Shown: positions 49,247 to 58,105, counted from the first letter of the stretch. The stretch: 64,000 nucleotides of DNA from Dactylosporangium siamense (GCF_016862795.1 NZ_BONQ01000017.1:124001-188000); one strand, 5' to 3'. The notes: a model not told the origin generated them from the letters alone. Translations and numbers: made by a program.

Positions 49247-50287
49247 ATGACGGGCAGCGACACGCGACCACCCACCCTGGAACAGGTCGCCAACTACGCC
49301 GGGGTGTCCCGCGCGACGGTCTCCAGGGTGATCAACGGGGTGCAGACCGTCGACCCCGAGCTGCGGCGCACCGTCGAGCGGGCGATCGCCGCGACGGGCT
49401 ACGTGCCCAACCTCGCCGCCCGGTCGCTCGTCACCCGCCGCACCGACTCGATCGCCCTCGTGGTGTCCGAGCCGGAGAACCGCGGCTACGAGACGCCGTT
49501 CCTCACCCGCACGTTCACCGACCCCTACCTGGGCCGGGTCACCGCCGGAGCGCAGGAGGTGCTCCGCCCGCTCGGCATCCACCTGGTCATCTTCCTGGCC
49601 GACCCGCCCGCCCGCGAGCACGTCATGCGGTACCTCCGGCAGGGCCACGTCGACGGCGCCCTGCTCATCTCCAGCCACGTCGACGACCCGCTGCCCGGCC
49701 AGCTCGTCGACCTCGGCGTGCCGTGCGTGCTGTCCTGCCGCCCCGGCCAGCCGGTGCACACCAGCTACGTCGACGTCGACCAGCGCGCCGGGGTCCGCAT
49801 GGCCGTCGACCGCCTCGCCGGCCTCGGCCGACGCTGCATCGCCACCATCACCGGCCCCCTCGACATGCCGGCCGCGCAGGACCGCCTCGCCGGCTTCCGC
49901 GCCGCCGTCGCCGCCCACGGCCAGACCGACGTCCCCTACGTCGAGGGCGACTTCACCCGCGGCGGCGGCGAACGGGCCGCCCGCACCCTGCTCGCCTCGC
50001 ATCCCGACGTCGACGGCGTCTTCGTCGCCAACGACCTCATGGCCGACGGTGCTCTGCGCGTCCTCCAGGAAGCCGGCCGGCGCGTCCCCGACGACGTCGC
50101 CGTCATCGGCTTCGACGACAGCACCGCCGCCCTGGAGTGCCACCCGCCGCTGAGCACCGTCCGCCAGCCGGTCGAGGAGATGGCGGGGGAGATGGCGCAA
50201 CTGCTGCTGACCCGCATCCGCGAACCCGGCCGCTCCCCGCGGTCCGTCATCTTCAACCCGGAGCTGATCCTGCGCGCCTCCGCGTGA
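49247..50287 (+). CDS. LacI-family transcriptional repressor
   Basis: 346 aa from ATG 49247. The helix-turn-helix is TLEQVANYAGVSRATVSRVI with the hinge PNLAARSLVTRRT. The ligand domain is of the ribose-binding type (DPYLGRVTAGAQEVLRPLGI, VDGVFVANDLMADGALRVLQ, VPDDVAVIGFDDSTAALECH). Likely represses the upstream glucanase operon via the three AGCGCT boxes and releases on an oligosaccharide. Separated from that operon by the terminator, so it has its own promoter. Confidence 0.95.
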   Translation: MTGSDTRPPTLEQVANYAGVSRATVSRVINGVQTVDPELRRTVERAIAATGYVPNLAARSLVTRRTDSIALVVSEPENRGYETPFLTRTFTDPYLGRVTAGAQEVLRPLGIHLVIFLADPPAREHVMRYLRQGHVDGALLISSHVDDPLPGQLVDLGVPCVLSCRPGQPVHTSYVDVDQRAGVRMAVDRLAGLGRRCIATITGPLDMPAAQDRLAGFRAAVAAHGQTDVPYVEGDFTRGGGERAARTLLASHPDVDGVFVANDLMADGALRVLQEAGRRVPDDVAVIGFDDSTAALECHPPLSTVRQPVEEMAGEMAQLLLTRIREPGRSPRSVIFNPELILRASA

Positions 50288-50300
50288 ACCCCGCGACGTA

Positions 50301-50480
50301 GAGGACTTCTGCGGCGCGACGCCGGGCCTGCCGCGCCGCCGCTACAACCGGCTCGCCGGCGCCGCGGTGGCGTTCCTGGACACCGTCGAGCGCGGCCCGG
50401 CGATCCAGTTCGCCGCGGCCCTGGACCCGGCGTTCGCCGCCGCCGTGGCCCTGATCGACCCGCGCCGTGCGACTCCTGCG
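50301..50480 (+). pseudogene. Possible remnant of a longer protein gene
   Basis: After a TAG, one frame reads EDFCGATPGLPRRRYNRLAG, then AVAFLDTVERGPAIQFAAAL and DPAFAAAVALIDPRRA. The codon bias is actinomycete-like and the text looks like the C-terminal end of a globular protein, but it has no start, no ribosome-binding site and no domain. It then runs into the antisense of the response regulator. Most likely a decayed 3' fragment; chance coding character of GC-rich DNA is possible. Confidence 0.3.
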
Positions 50481-50540
50481 TGCCATGTCACCGCCCGTGG
50501 CCGCCGCGGTCCGGCACCTGATGGGCGGCGCGCCGTCCGA

Positions 50541-51182
50541 TCAGGTAGGGCGGCCGAGGCCGGCCTCGCGGGCCTGGACGATGGCCTGGGTGCGGGTCGG
50601 GACGTGCAGCTTGGTGAGGATGGTGGAGACGTTGTTGGCGACCGTCTTGCCGGACAGGTGCAGCATCCGGCCGATCTCGGTGTTGGACAGGCCCGCGGCC
50701 AGCCGGTCGAGGATCTCCAGCTCCCGGGCGGTCAGCTGGGGGAACGGGTGGTCCCTCGGCGGCGGCGCGGCGAACCAATCGCGGAGCCGGCCGGCCAGGG
50801 CGGCGCCGAAGACGGGCTGGCCGGAGGCGGCGGCGCGGACGGCGGCGATGATGTCGCGGCCCTCGGCGCCCTTGACCAGGTAGCCGAGCGCGCCGGCGCG
50901 GACCGCGGCGAAGACCGTGTCGTCGTCCTCGAACATGGTCAGCACGAGCACCGCGGTCGCGGGGCGGCGGGCGAGGATCTCCCGGGTCGCCTCGATGCCG
51001 TGCAGGCCGGGCATCTGCAGGTCCATGAGGACGACGTCGGGGGCGAGCTCGACGGCGCGCCGGACGGTCTCCCGGCCGTCGCTGACCTCGCCGACGACCT
51101 CGATGTCCTCGACCGTGCCGAACACCGCCCGCAGCCCCTGGCGGACGAGGGGATGGTCGTCGGCGAGCAGGACCCGGGTCAC
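50541..51182 (-). CDS. NarL/FixJ-type response regulator
   Basis: 213 aa from GTG 51182, overlapping the kinase stop by 4 bases. Receiver with D8-D9 and phosphoacceptor D54 (VLMDLQMPG); C-terminal LuxR helix-turn-helix (LTARELEILDRLAAGLSNTE with GKTVANNVSTILTKLHV). Partner of the kinase at 51179. Confidence 0.93.
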   Translation of the reverse strand: MTRVLLADDHPLVRQGLRAVFGTVEDIEVVGEVSDGRETVRRAVELAPDVVLMDLQMPGLHGIEATREILARRPATAVLVLTMFEDDDTVFAAVRAGALGYLVKGAEGRDIIAAVRAAASGQPVFGAALAGRLRDWFAAPPPRDHPFPQLTARELEILDRLAAGLSNTEIGRMLHLSGKTVANNVSTILTKLHVPTRTQAIVQAREAGLGRPT

Positions 51183-53404
51183 GACGCCACCGCCTTCTCC
51201 GTGCCGGTCGTGTCTGCCGCTACCGCGCCCGACCGCGGGAGCGGTGCCACGCCGGACCGCGGGTCCGATGCGGCGCCGCCGTGCGGGATGGGGGGTGCGT
51301 TGCCCGGCGGGATCAGGAGGTCGTCGCTGGGTGGCGGGAGCGGGAAGCGGGCCGTCACGGACGCGCCGCCCGCCGGGGCCGGGCCGGCGTGCAGCGTGCC
51401 GCCCAGCTCCTCGGCGCGCTCGCGCATCGCGGTCAGGCCGACGCCCGGCTGCCACGGCCGGCCGGTGGTGCCGTCGTCGCCGACCTCCAAGACCAGGTCG
51501 CGCTCCCGCACGGCGACCCGGACCCGGCAGTGGGCGGCGTCGCTGTGCCGGACGGTGTTGGTGACCGCTTCCACCGCGATGCGGAACACCGCCACCTCGA
51601 CGGCCGCGGGCAGCTCCGGCAGGTCACCGGCGGTGACGGTGACCGTGGGGCCGGTGCCGGCCCGGAGCCGGTCCGCCTGGGAGCGGAGCGCGCCGACGAG
51701 GCCGAGCTCGTCCAGCGCGGGCGGGCGCAGCCCGTGCACGAGGCGGCGCAGCTCGGCCAGGGCCTGGGTGGTCGCCTCGCGGGCCTCGCCGACGTACCGG
51801 GCGGCGCCGGCCGGGTCGGCGTCGAGCCGCGCGGCGGCGGCGTCGAGGGTGAGCCCGACCGCGGTGAGCACCGGGCCGATGCCGTCGTGCAGGTCGCGGC
51901 GCAGGCGGCGGCGTTCCTCCTCGCGGGCGGTGACGAGCCGTTCGCGGGAGCGCAGCAGCTCGGCGGTGAGGCCGGCGGCGTGCACGGCGACGCCGAGCTG
52001 GCTGGCGACGTCGTCGAGGAGCGCCGCGTCGCGGTCGTCGAAGCCGTCCTCACCACGGCGCGGTCCGGCCGCGAGGAAGCCTTCGACGCGCTGCTCGTAC
52101 CGCAGCGGCCAACGTCTGACGAGCGGGCCGGGGGATCCGGTGCCGGCGAGGACGGCGCCGTCGGCGCGTTCGATCGCGACGTAGGGCAGGCGCAGCGACG
52201 TCGCCGCCGACTCCACGAGGGAGGCCAGGACGTCGCGCTGCGGGACCGCGTTCAGCCGGCGGCCGAGCTCCCGCAGCGTGCGGTACGGGTCGCTGCGGTC
52301 GCCGTAGAACAGCCGCTCCACCAGCCGCTGCACCCGGGCCCGCACCGGCGCGAACAGCAGCGCGACGGCCGCGGCCGCGACCGGGGCGGCGAGCCGGTCG
52401 GCGGTGAGCCGCACGAGGAGGGCGGAGACGCCGAGGTACGCGCAGACGAGCAGCGCCGTGACCGACGCGTAGACGGCGGAGCGCGCCACGATCGTGTCGA
52501 TCGCCCAGAGCCGGTACCGCAGCACCGGCACGGCGAGCGTGAGCACGAACAGCACCGGGTCGAGGGCGTTGAACCCGCCCAAGTGGTCGGTGACGGCGAG
52601 CGGGAAGAGGGCCAGGGCGGCCAGGATGCCGGCGGCGCGCCACTTGAGCTGCTGGCGTTCGACGCCGCGGGCCCGCAGGTATCGCACGACGACGCCGAGC
52701 CCGGCGACCAGGCCGAGCAGCACGACGCCCGGCGCGAGCACCATGAGAGCCTCGCCCGCGGCACCCCTCGGCTCGAGGCCGCCCAGCTCCTCGGCCGTCA
52801 CCGCGACCACGATGCCGCCCACGACGACGAGGACCGTGCCGGTGACCAGCGCGATCTCCAGGACCCGTCCGCGCCACGTCGCCGGGCGGCCGGCCGGGAA
52901 CCGGACGTTGATCAGGCCCTGCACGGCGATCGGCAGGAAGCCGAAGCTGGTGGCGGCCAGGCCGCACCGGATGAGGAAGCCGTCGGCGCCGCGACCCGCC
53001 GCCTCGTACGCCGGCAGCACCGCCACGACCTGCACGACGATCAGGACGGCGGCGCCGGCGAGCAGCCAGCCGAACGGCAGGTCCGGCCGCCGGTGGATGA
53101 GGACGGCCCCGGCGACGCCGTAGGACACCATCGTGGCGAGGGACTCCAGCCACCCCTGCTCGTCGGGCGCCCGGTGCCCCTCGGCCAACCACGCGAGCAG
53201 GAAGACGACGCCGGTGATGACGACGGCCAGGGTCGCCGCCGCGCATCGGGCGGCGGCGGGGCTGGGTTCGCGGGCGGTGTCGATGCGATGAGCATCGCGC
53301 CCGGCCGGCCGGTGCGGCAATGGCCGGCGTTCCCGTGAGGGCGGGAGTTCCTCCCGGCGGGTCGGGAACGGCAGCCCTGGGCCGGGGTACGGCCGCGCCC
53401 GCAC
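51179..53404 (-). CDS. Large membrane sensor histidine kinase with GAF-like domain
   Basis: Up to 741 aa; the start is uncertain because the first 45 residues are Arg/Pro-rich. About eight membrane helices (55-350) precede a GAF-like segment (about 370-490: SLVESAATSLRLPYVAIERA). A HisKA_3 helix has the phosphoacceptor His in RLRRDLHDGIGPVL, and HATPase_c ends GVGLTAMRERAEELGG. A Pro/Gly-rich tail of about 50 residues follows. It pairs with the response regulator and is divergent from a small membrane protein gene. Confidence 0.9.
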   Translation of the reverse strand: MRARPYPGPGLPFPTRREELPPSRERRPLPHRPAGRDAHRIDTAREPSPAAARCAAATLAVVITGVVFLLAWLAEGHRAPDEQGWLESLATMVSYGVAGAVLIHRRPDLPFGWLLAGAAVLIVVQVVAVLPAYEAAGRGADGFLIRCGLAATSFGFLPIAVQGLINVRFPAGRPATWRGRVLEIALVTGTVLVVVGGIVVAVTAEELGGLEPRGAAGEALMVLAPGVVLLGLVAGLGVVVRYLRARGVERQQLKWRAAGILAALALFPLAVTDHLGGFNALDPVLFVLTLAVPVLRYRLWAIDTIVARSAVYASVTALLVCAYLGVSALLVRLTADRLAAPVAAAAVALLFAPVRARVQRLVERLFYGDRSDPYRTLRELGRRLNAVPQRDVLASLVESAATSLRLPYVAIERADGAVLAGTGSPGPLVRRWPLRYEQRVEGFLAAGPRRGEDGFDDRDAALLDDVASQLGVAVHAAGLTAELLRSRERLVTAREEERRRLRRDLHDGIGPVLTAVGLTLDAAAARLDADPAGAARYVGEAREATTQALAELRRLVHGLRPPALDELGLVGALRSQADRLRAGTGPTVTVTAGDLPELPAAVEVAVFRIAVEAVTNTVRHSDAAHCRVRVAVRERDLVLEVGDDGTTGRPWQPGVGLTAMRERAEELGGTLHAGPAPAGGASVTARFPLPPPSDDLLIPPGNAPPIPHGGAASDPRSGVAPLPRSGAVAADTTGTEKAVAS

Positions 53405-53439
53405 GCTCGATGGACTTCGACAACCATTGAGGAGATGTC

Positions 53440-53787
53440 ATGAGGACCATCCGGTACACGGCCGCGCTCGCCACCGTCGTCATGTCGCTGATGAACCTGC
53501 CGTTCGCGTTGGACGACGGCGGCGCCGGCCTGGCCATGCCCGTCCGGATCCTGGTCAGCCTGCTGGGGCTGCTCGGGCTCGGCGCCGCGGTCGCGCTGCT
53601 CGCCAAGGCCTCGTGGGGGGCGGCGGCGGTCGTCGCGATCGGCGCCGTCAACCTGGTCGGCGCGGTGGTGAGCGTCGCGGCCGGCATGGAGGGCGGTCTG
53701 ATCGGGCTCACGGTGAGCCTGGTCATGACCGGCCTCGCGGTGGCGGCGCTGGTGCTGCAGGGCCGCGCCGCGCCGCGGGCCGCCTGA
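53440..53787 (+). CDS. Small four-helix membrane protein
   Basis: 115 aa; ATG 53440 is preceded by GAGGAGATGTC. Hydrophobic segments: TAALATVVMSLMNLPFAL, ILVSLLGLLGLGAAVALLA, AAVVAIGAVNLVGAVVSVAA and LTVSLVMTGLAVAALVLQ. No family recognised. It is divergent from the sensor kinase, so it may be a target or accessory of that system. Confidence 0.82.
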   Translation: MRTIRYTAALATVVMSLMNLPFALDDGGAGLAMPVRILVSLLGLLGLGAAVALLAKASWGAAAVVAIGAVNLVGAVVSVAAGMEGGLIGLTVSLVMTGLAVAALVLQGRAAPRAA

Positions 53788-53961
53788 CCCCGGCGGGTCA
53801 CTCCGGGAGCGCCGGCACGACCCGCGCCTGGCCCGGGAGCGGCGTGCCGCTTCCCTGCCCCTCGACCGCCCCGATGCCCGCGCGGACGGCCTGCGCACCC
53901 GGGTTCCAGCTTGGGGTTCGCTGCGCACCCGCACGGCAGCGCGGTGGGCCCCCGGCCGGAC

Positions 53962-54108
53962 CTACGGCTGGGGGTCCTCGCGGCGGGCACGGCGCTTCCA
54001 GGCGTCCTCGATGCCGGCGCGCACGGCGGCCCGGACGACCAGGTAGATCGACGCGCAGCCGAGGGCCCACAACAGGACGGTGACGCCGGCGGCGCCCGGA
54101 TCGGACAT
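53962..54108 (-). CDS. 48-aa single-helix membrane protein
   Basis: ATG 54108 to TAG 53962. Begins MSDPGAAGVTVLLWALGCAS, then one hydrophobic helix continuing IYLVVRAAVRAGI, and a charged tail (EDAWKRRARREDPQP). Composition and the W-K-R-R end are protein-like, and I recall similar very short proteins in actinomycetes, though I cannot name a family. No clear ribosome-binding site. The surrounding 53788-53961 and 54109-54236 stretches hold only GC-rich sequence. Confidence 0.55.
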   Translation of the reverse strand: MSDPGAAGVTVLLWALGCASIYLVVRAAVRAGIEDAWKRRARREDPQP

Positions 54109-54236
54109 GGCGCCGATCATAGCGATCCGTCAATCGGCGTTCCATCCCGGCGGCCCCGGCCCGGCCCCGGCCCCGGCAAGAGTGCCGGTCCGGGTCGGCG
54201 GGTCCGGGTGAGAGGGTCCGGGTCAGCGGCGCCGGG

Positions 54237-55310
54237 TCAGCGGGCGGTCCGGCGGTTGGTGCGGCGGCGGGGGGCGGGCTTGGCCTTGCCGCGGCTCTTG
54301 GCCTTGCGGCGGGGGACGACGGCCTGCCAGCGCCGCTGGCGCAGGATCTTCTCGTAGCGTTCGACCAGCCGCTCGCGCTGCTTCTTCGTGCAGCCGAGCT
54401 GCTCCGGCTCGAGGCGGGCGATCCGGTCGGCGATCACGGCGGCGGCGGCGAACCGGGCCCAGGTCGGCTTCTGCCGGGCCAGGCGGCGGGCGTGGGCGGC
54501 GAGCACGTGCCGGGCCGGCGGGTAGTCCGCGAGGCTCATGCCCTGGCCGGAGCCGTCGGCCATGGCCCGCAGCAGCGCCGCGGCGTGGTCGACGACCTCG
54601 TCGTCGGCGTCGGGGTCGATGATCGCGGCGTGCAGGTGCGCGGCGGTCGCGACGGCGACGGCGGTCACCGCGTCGAGGTCGTCGCCGGCACAGGCGTGCC
54701 GCAGCAGCCAGTCGCGCACCTCGGGCAGGACCGCGACGGTGCACAGCGCCTCGATGGCGTGCACCCGGCCCCAGCCGCGGGTCCGCGCGGCGAGCCACAG
54801 CAGCGCCTCGATGCCGGCGTCGCCGCGGTGGCGCAGCGACTCGACGGCGAGGGCGCCGAACTCGGCGGAGAGCAGGCCGATCGTGCGGATGAGCTCGATG
54901 TCCTTGTCGGAGGCGGTCTCGTCGGTGCCGAGCAGCGCCAGCCCGACGGCGACCTCGCGCCGGTCGACGCCGTAGCGGACCAGCCACCGGCCGGTCCGCC
55001 GGACCCGTTTGCGACCGGCCCGCAGCGCCGCGGCGGCGACGTGCTCGTTGTCGTTGACGGGCACGTACACCCCGTCGAACGCCCCGACGAGCGCCCTGGG
55101 TGCGGCAGCCGGCGAGGCGAAGTGCTTGTCGAGGATCTTCGCGACGTCCGCGCCGACCCGCCGGGCGTCGCCGCCGATGCCCGTGCGGGGGCGCTGATCG
55201 TCTGGGTACGGCGCACCACCGGCGGGCAGTGGGTCGTCCTTGCCCTGGCGGTGCAGCAGCACCGCGTGGTCGTGGAGCCGTTCACGGATCATGGCCAGAG
55301 ATGGTGTCAC
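54237..55310 (-). CDS. Helical-repeat-like protein of the SPFH/NAD-kinase cluster
   Basis: 357 aa from GTG 55310 (ATG 55292 also possible), 9 bp after the NAD-kinase-like stop. Alpha-helical throughout, with HEAT-like segments (GALAVESLRHRGDAGIEALL, RVHAIEALCTVAVLPEVRDW) and a basic C-terminal tail (RRKAKSRGKAKPAPRRRTNR). No catalytic motif recognised. Gene order suggests it works with the NAD-kinase-like and SPFH proteins, perhaps as a scaffold. Confidence 0.75.
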   Translation of the reverse strand: MTPSLAMIRERLHDHAVLLHRQGKDDPLPAGGAPYPDDQRPRTGIGGDARRVGADVAKILDKHFASPAAAPRALVGAFDGVYVPVNDNEHVAAAALRAGRKRVRRTGRWLVRYGVDRREVAVGLALLGTDETASDKDIELIRTIGLLSAEFGALAVESLRHRGDAGIEALLWLAARTRGWGRVHAIEALCTVAVLPEVRDWLLRHACAGDDLDAVTAVAVATAAHLHAAIIDPDADDEVVDHAAALLRAMADGSGQGMSLADYPPARHVLAAHARRLARQKPTWARFAAAAVIADRIARLEPEQLGCTKKQRERLVERYEKILRQRRWQAVVPRRKAKSRGKAKPAPRRRTNRRTAR

Positions 55311-55318
55311 ACCGCAGG

Positions 55319-56224
55319 TCACATGACGAGACGCAGTTTTCTGGCGGCGACGCCGACGGTGAGCCGCTGCCCCCACGACAGCTCCAGGCGGTCGGCCTCC
55401 AGGCCGTCGGCGAACACGACGAGGCCCTCGCCCTCGCTCGTCAGCTCCAGGGTCGCGGTGCCCTCGAGGCGGCCGCTGGTCAGCGTGACACCGGTCGCCG
55501 GCGACGGCCACGCCTCGCGGACGAACCAGGTCAGCGCCGGCTCGGCGGGGGCGGGACGGTCCGGGGCGTCGGCGCGCTGCCGGGCGATCGAGGAGCACCA
55601 GCCGGTCGCGCCGGTCCCGGTGCCGACGACGACCCCGGAGGACGAATGCCGTTCCCGCGCACCGTCCGATGTGGACAGTGTGTACCGGGCCGACTGGTGC
55701 GTGACGTGCCCGAAGTAGATCTCGTTGAGGCCGAGCAGCTCCTGACCGTCGTCGAGCGCGGCGGACACCATCGTGCGGTCCTGGACCGGCAGGCCGGGCA
55801 GGTCGCGCAGCAGCCGCCGCAGCGCCTTCGGAGGGTGGCGGACGAGCACGCCCGGGTTCCGCTCGGGCGCGGGGTTGACCCCGATGACCGGCTGCCCGTC
55901 GAGGTACTTGGCGACGTTGGCGACCAGGCCGTCCTGCCCGACCGCCACGACGACGTCCTCCGGCGCGAACAGGAACCGCGACAGGTCGGCCCGGTCGAGG
56001 TGGCCGCGGCGCCAGTCGGCGGGCACGGCCGCGCCGGCCGTGGTGAGCGCGGCCTGCTGGGCCGTGTGCCGGGCCGCGACCTCGTCGAGGTCGCGGCCGC
56101 GCTGGCGCAGGAAGTACGCGGCGGCGGCGCGGGTGCCGTGCCGGGCGAGCAGCTCGTCGAGCTCGCTGCGCCGCGACACCAGCACCACCCGTGGCGCGAG
56201 CGTGCTCATGACGGCCCTGCCCAT
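55319..56224 (-). CDS. NAD kinase-like protein
   Basis: 301 aa from ATG 56224; ATG 56209 is an alternative. The ATP-NAD kinase fold is suggested by VVVAVGQDGLVANVAKYLDG, where GQDG replaces the usual GGDG, then QPVIGVNPAPERNPG and GVVVGTGTGATGWCSSIA in place of GTPTGSTAY. The altered motif may change catalysis or substrate. It lies between an SPFH protein and a helical protein, divergent from an NrtR-like regulator, consistent with NAD metabolism. Confidence 0.82.
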   Translation of the reverse strand: MGRAVMSTLAPRVVLVSRRSELDELLARHGTRAAAAYFLRQRGRDLDEVAARHTAQQAALTTAGAAVPADWRRGHLDRADLSRFLFAPEDVVVAVGQDGLVANVAKYLDGQPVIGVNPAPERNPGVLVRHPPKALRRLLRDLPGLPVQDRTMVSAALDDGQELLGLNEIYFGHVTHQSARYTLSTSDGARERHSSSGVVVGTGTGATGWCSSIARQRADAPDRPAPAEPALTWFVREAWPSPATGVTLTSGRLEGTATLELTSEGEGLVVFADGLEADRLELSWGQRLTVGVAARKLRLVM

Positions 56225-56272
56225 GCACTCATGACGTGCTCCCTTCTCTTCCGGATCACGGAATGGGGGGGG

Positions 56273-57364
56273 TCAGCGGCCGAGGCGGTCGACGAGGCCG
56301 GTCAGCACGTCCGGGGTGACCGTCAGCTGGCCGATCTCGGGCAGGTTGCCGGCGAGCTCGCGCAGCGCCAGGGCCTGCAGGATGCCGGGAGCCAGGTCCC
56401 GGTACGCGGCCAGGCGCGCGGTCTCCGCCTCGGCCTCGGCGAGCCCGACGGCACGGACACCCTCGGCGCGTGCCTCGGTGCGGGCCCGGTCGGCGTCGGC
56501 CTCGGCGGCGGCGGTGAGCCGGGCCCGCTCGGCGTCGGCGAGCGCGGTCACCTTCGACCGTTCCGCGGCCGCGGTCGCCGCGACCTGCTCGCGCTCGGCC
56601 ACGGCCTGGGCCGCGACGAGGGCCGCGGCGGCGTCGACCTCGGCCTTGCGGCGGGCGTTGGCGCCGTGCTGCTCGACCAGCTGCTGCTCGCGGCGGGCCA
56701 GCTCGATCTTGCTCTGCAGCTCGTTCTCGGCGATCGTGCGCTCCTGCTCGACGGCGCGGGCCCGGCGGGCGTACGTGGCCTTGTCCGCCTCCTGCTGCAC
56801 CGCCTCGCGGGTCGGGGTCTGCAGGGCCCGCTCCAGGTCCGGCTCGGGGCGGATCGCGACGACCCGGGCGCTGACCACGCTGACGCCGGTGTCGGTGAGG
56901 CGGGGGTCGCCGCCGAGTGCCTCGGCGACCGCCTCGCGGACCGGGGCGATGCCGGTGGTCAGCGCGTCGGTCAGGGTCAGCCGCGCGAGCAGGTCCAGGG
57001 CGGGCTGCTGGGCGAGCTCGGCGAGGAGCGTGGCGACCTGGTCCAGGGGCTGCCCCCGCCACGAGCCGGCCTGCGGGTCGACGGAGAAGTCGAGGCGGGA
57101 GGCGGCCACGTCGGGGGCGCTGATCCGGTAGGTGACCGTCGCCTGCACCGTGACGTCGGCGAAGTCCGCGGTCCGGGCGTGGAACAGCAGCGGCAGCTCC
57201 CGGTCGTCGACGGGCACCTCGGACAGCACGGCGGTCAGCGGCCGGTAGTAGAACGACTGGCCGATGCCCTCGTGCCGGACCTTGCCCTTGACGTGGTGGC
57301 GGACCCAGGAGGTCGGCGCGCCGCGCAGGTGGCGCAGGAAGAAGCGGGTGGTCACATCGGCCAT
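56273..57364 (-). CDS. SPFH/Band 7 domain protein
   Basis: 363 aa from ATG 57364 with GGGGAGGG upstream. The SPFH core covers about 25-195 (GIGQSFYYRPLTAVLSEVPV, VTVQATVTYRISAPDVAASR), followed by a long Ala/Glu/Arg coiled coil (about 200-320) and a C-terminal helix. No membrane anchor is seen. Such proteins form oligomeric rings or membrane microdomains. First of the three-gene minus-strand cluster. Confidence 0.9.
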   Translation of the reverse strand: MADVTTRFFLRHLRGAPTSWVRHHVKGKVRHEGIGQSFYYRPLTAVLSEVPVDDRELPLLFHARTADFADVTVQATVTYRISAPDVAASRLDFSVDPQAGSWRGQPLDQVATLLAELAQQPALDLLARLTLTDALTTGIAPVREAVAEALGGDPRLTDTGVSVVSARVVAIRPEPDLERALQTPTREAVQQEADKATYARRARAVEQERTIAENELQSKIELARREQQLVEQHGANARRKAEVDAAAALVAAQAVAEREQVAATAAAERSKVTALADAERARLTAAAEADADRARTEARAEGVRAVGLAEAEAETARLAAYRDLAPGILQALALRELAGNLPEIGQLTVTPDVLTGLVDRLGR

Positions 57365-57384
57365 GGTGGCCCTCCCCAATGAGT

Positions 57385-57403
57385 TATCGTCGACTTGACG
57401 ATA
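57385..57403. promoter_or_regulatory. NrtR-like operator between SPFH and NUDIX genes
   Basis: TATCGTC-GACTT-GACGATA: perfect 7-bp arms with a 5-base spacer, in the 78-bp divergent gap. A weaker CGACTT/AAGTCG pairing overlaps it. The length and placement suit binding by the NrtR-like regulator encoded next to it. Confidence 0.75.
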
Positions 57404-57442
57404 TAAGTCGTCGACCTTTCTCGTCAATGTGGTGATAAATAC

Positions 57443-58105
57443 ATGTCGTTCGCCGTGACCGTCGACCTGGTGCTGCTGACGATCCGCGAGGGTGCCCTCA
57501 GCGTCCTGCTGATCCGCCGGGCGATCCCGCCGTACCAGGGCGGAAGCGCGCTACCGGGCGGCTTCGTGCTGCCGGAGGAGGACCTCGACGACGCCGCCGA
57601 GCGCGAACTGGTGGAGGAGACCGGGCTGCGCGGGGCGGGGCACCTCGAGCAGCTCGGCAGCTACGGCGCGCCCGGCCGGGACCCGCGCGGCAGGGTCGTC
57701 ACGATCGCCTACCTGGCCCTGGTCCCGGACGCGCCGTCACCGCGGGCCGGCAGCGACGCCGCCGAAGCGGACTGGGTGCCGGTCGCCGCGCTGCCACCCC
57801 TCGCGTTCGACCACGGGCGCATCCTCGCCGACGGGATCGAGCGGGCCAGGGCGAAACTGGAGTACACGCCCCTCGCGGCCGCCTTCTGCCCGCCGGAGTT
57901 CACGATCGCCGAGCTGCGCCAGGTGTACGAGTCGGTCTGGGGCACCCGGCTCGACCCGCGCAACTTCCACCGCAAGGTGACGTCCACCGACGGCTTCGTC
58001 GTGGCGACCGGCCGCTCCACCGCAGGCGAAAGGGGCCGCCCCGCGCAGCTGTTCGTGCGCGGGGCGGCCCCGGTGCTGTATCCGCCGTTGTTGCGGAAGG
58101 GTTAG
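57443..58105 (+). CDS. NrtR-like NUDIX transcriptional regulator
   Basis: 220 aa. The NUDIX domain has a complete box: G40, E46, R54-E-L and E58-E-T-G-L, so hydrolase activity is possible. The C-terminal winged helix (FTIAELRQVYESVWGTRLDP with RNFHRKVTSTDGFV) is the arrangement of NrtR regulators, which sense ADP-ribose-type ligands and control NAD genes. Divergent from the SPFH/NAD-kinase-like cluster, which it probably regulates. Ends overlap the convergent FMN reductase by 4 bp. Confidence 0.88.
   Translation: MSFAVTVDLVLLTIREGALSVLLIRRAIPPYQGGSALPGGFVLPEEDLDDAAERELVEETGLRGAGHLEQLGSYGAPGRDPRGRVVTIAYLALVPDAPSPRAGSDAAEADWVPVAALPPLAFDHGRILADGIERARAKLEYTPLAAAFCPPEFTIAELRQVYESVWGTRLDPRNFHRKVTSTDGFVVATGRSTAGERGRPAQLFVRGAAPVLYPPLLRKG

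Noticed and set aside
50367-53338. Long plus-strand frames opposite the large kinase and response regulator
   Set aside because: They mirror a clear two-component pair on the minus strand and show no domain or start site.
53798-54145. 115-codon minus-strand frame
   Set aside because: Arg-rich random composition; the 48-aa frame inside it in another phase is the better gene candidate.
55100-57382. 760-codon plus-strand frame
   Set aside because: Antisense to the SPFH and NAD-kinase-like genes; Arg/Gly/Val composition typical of shadow frames.
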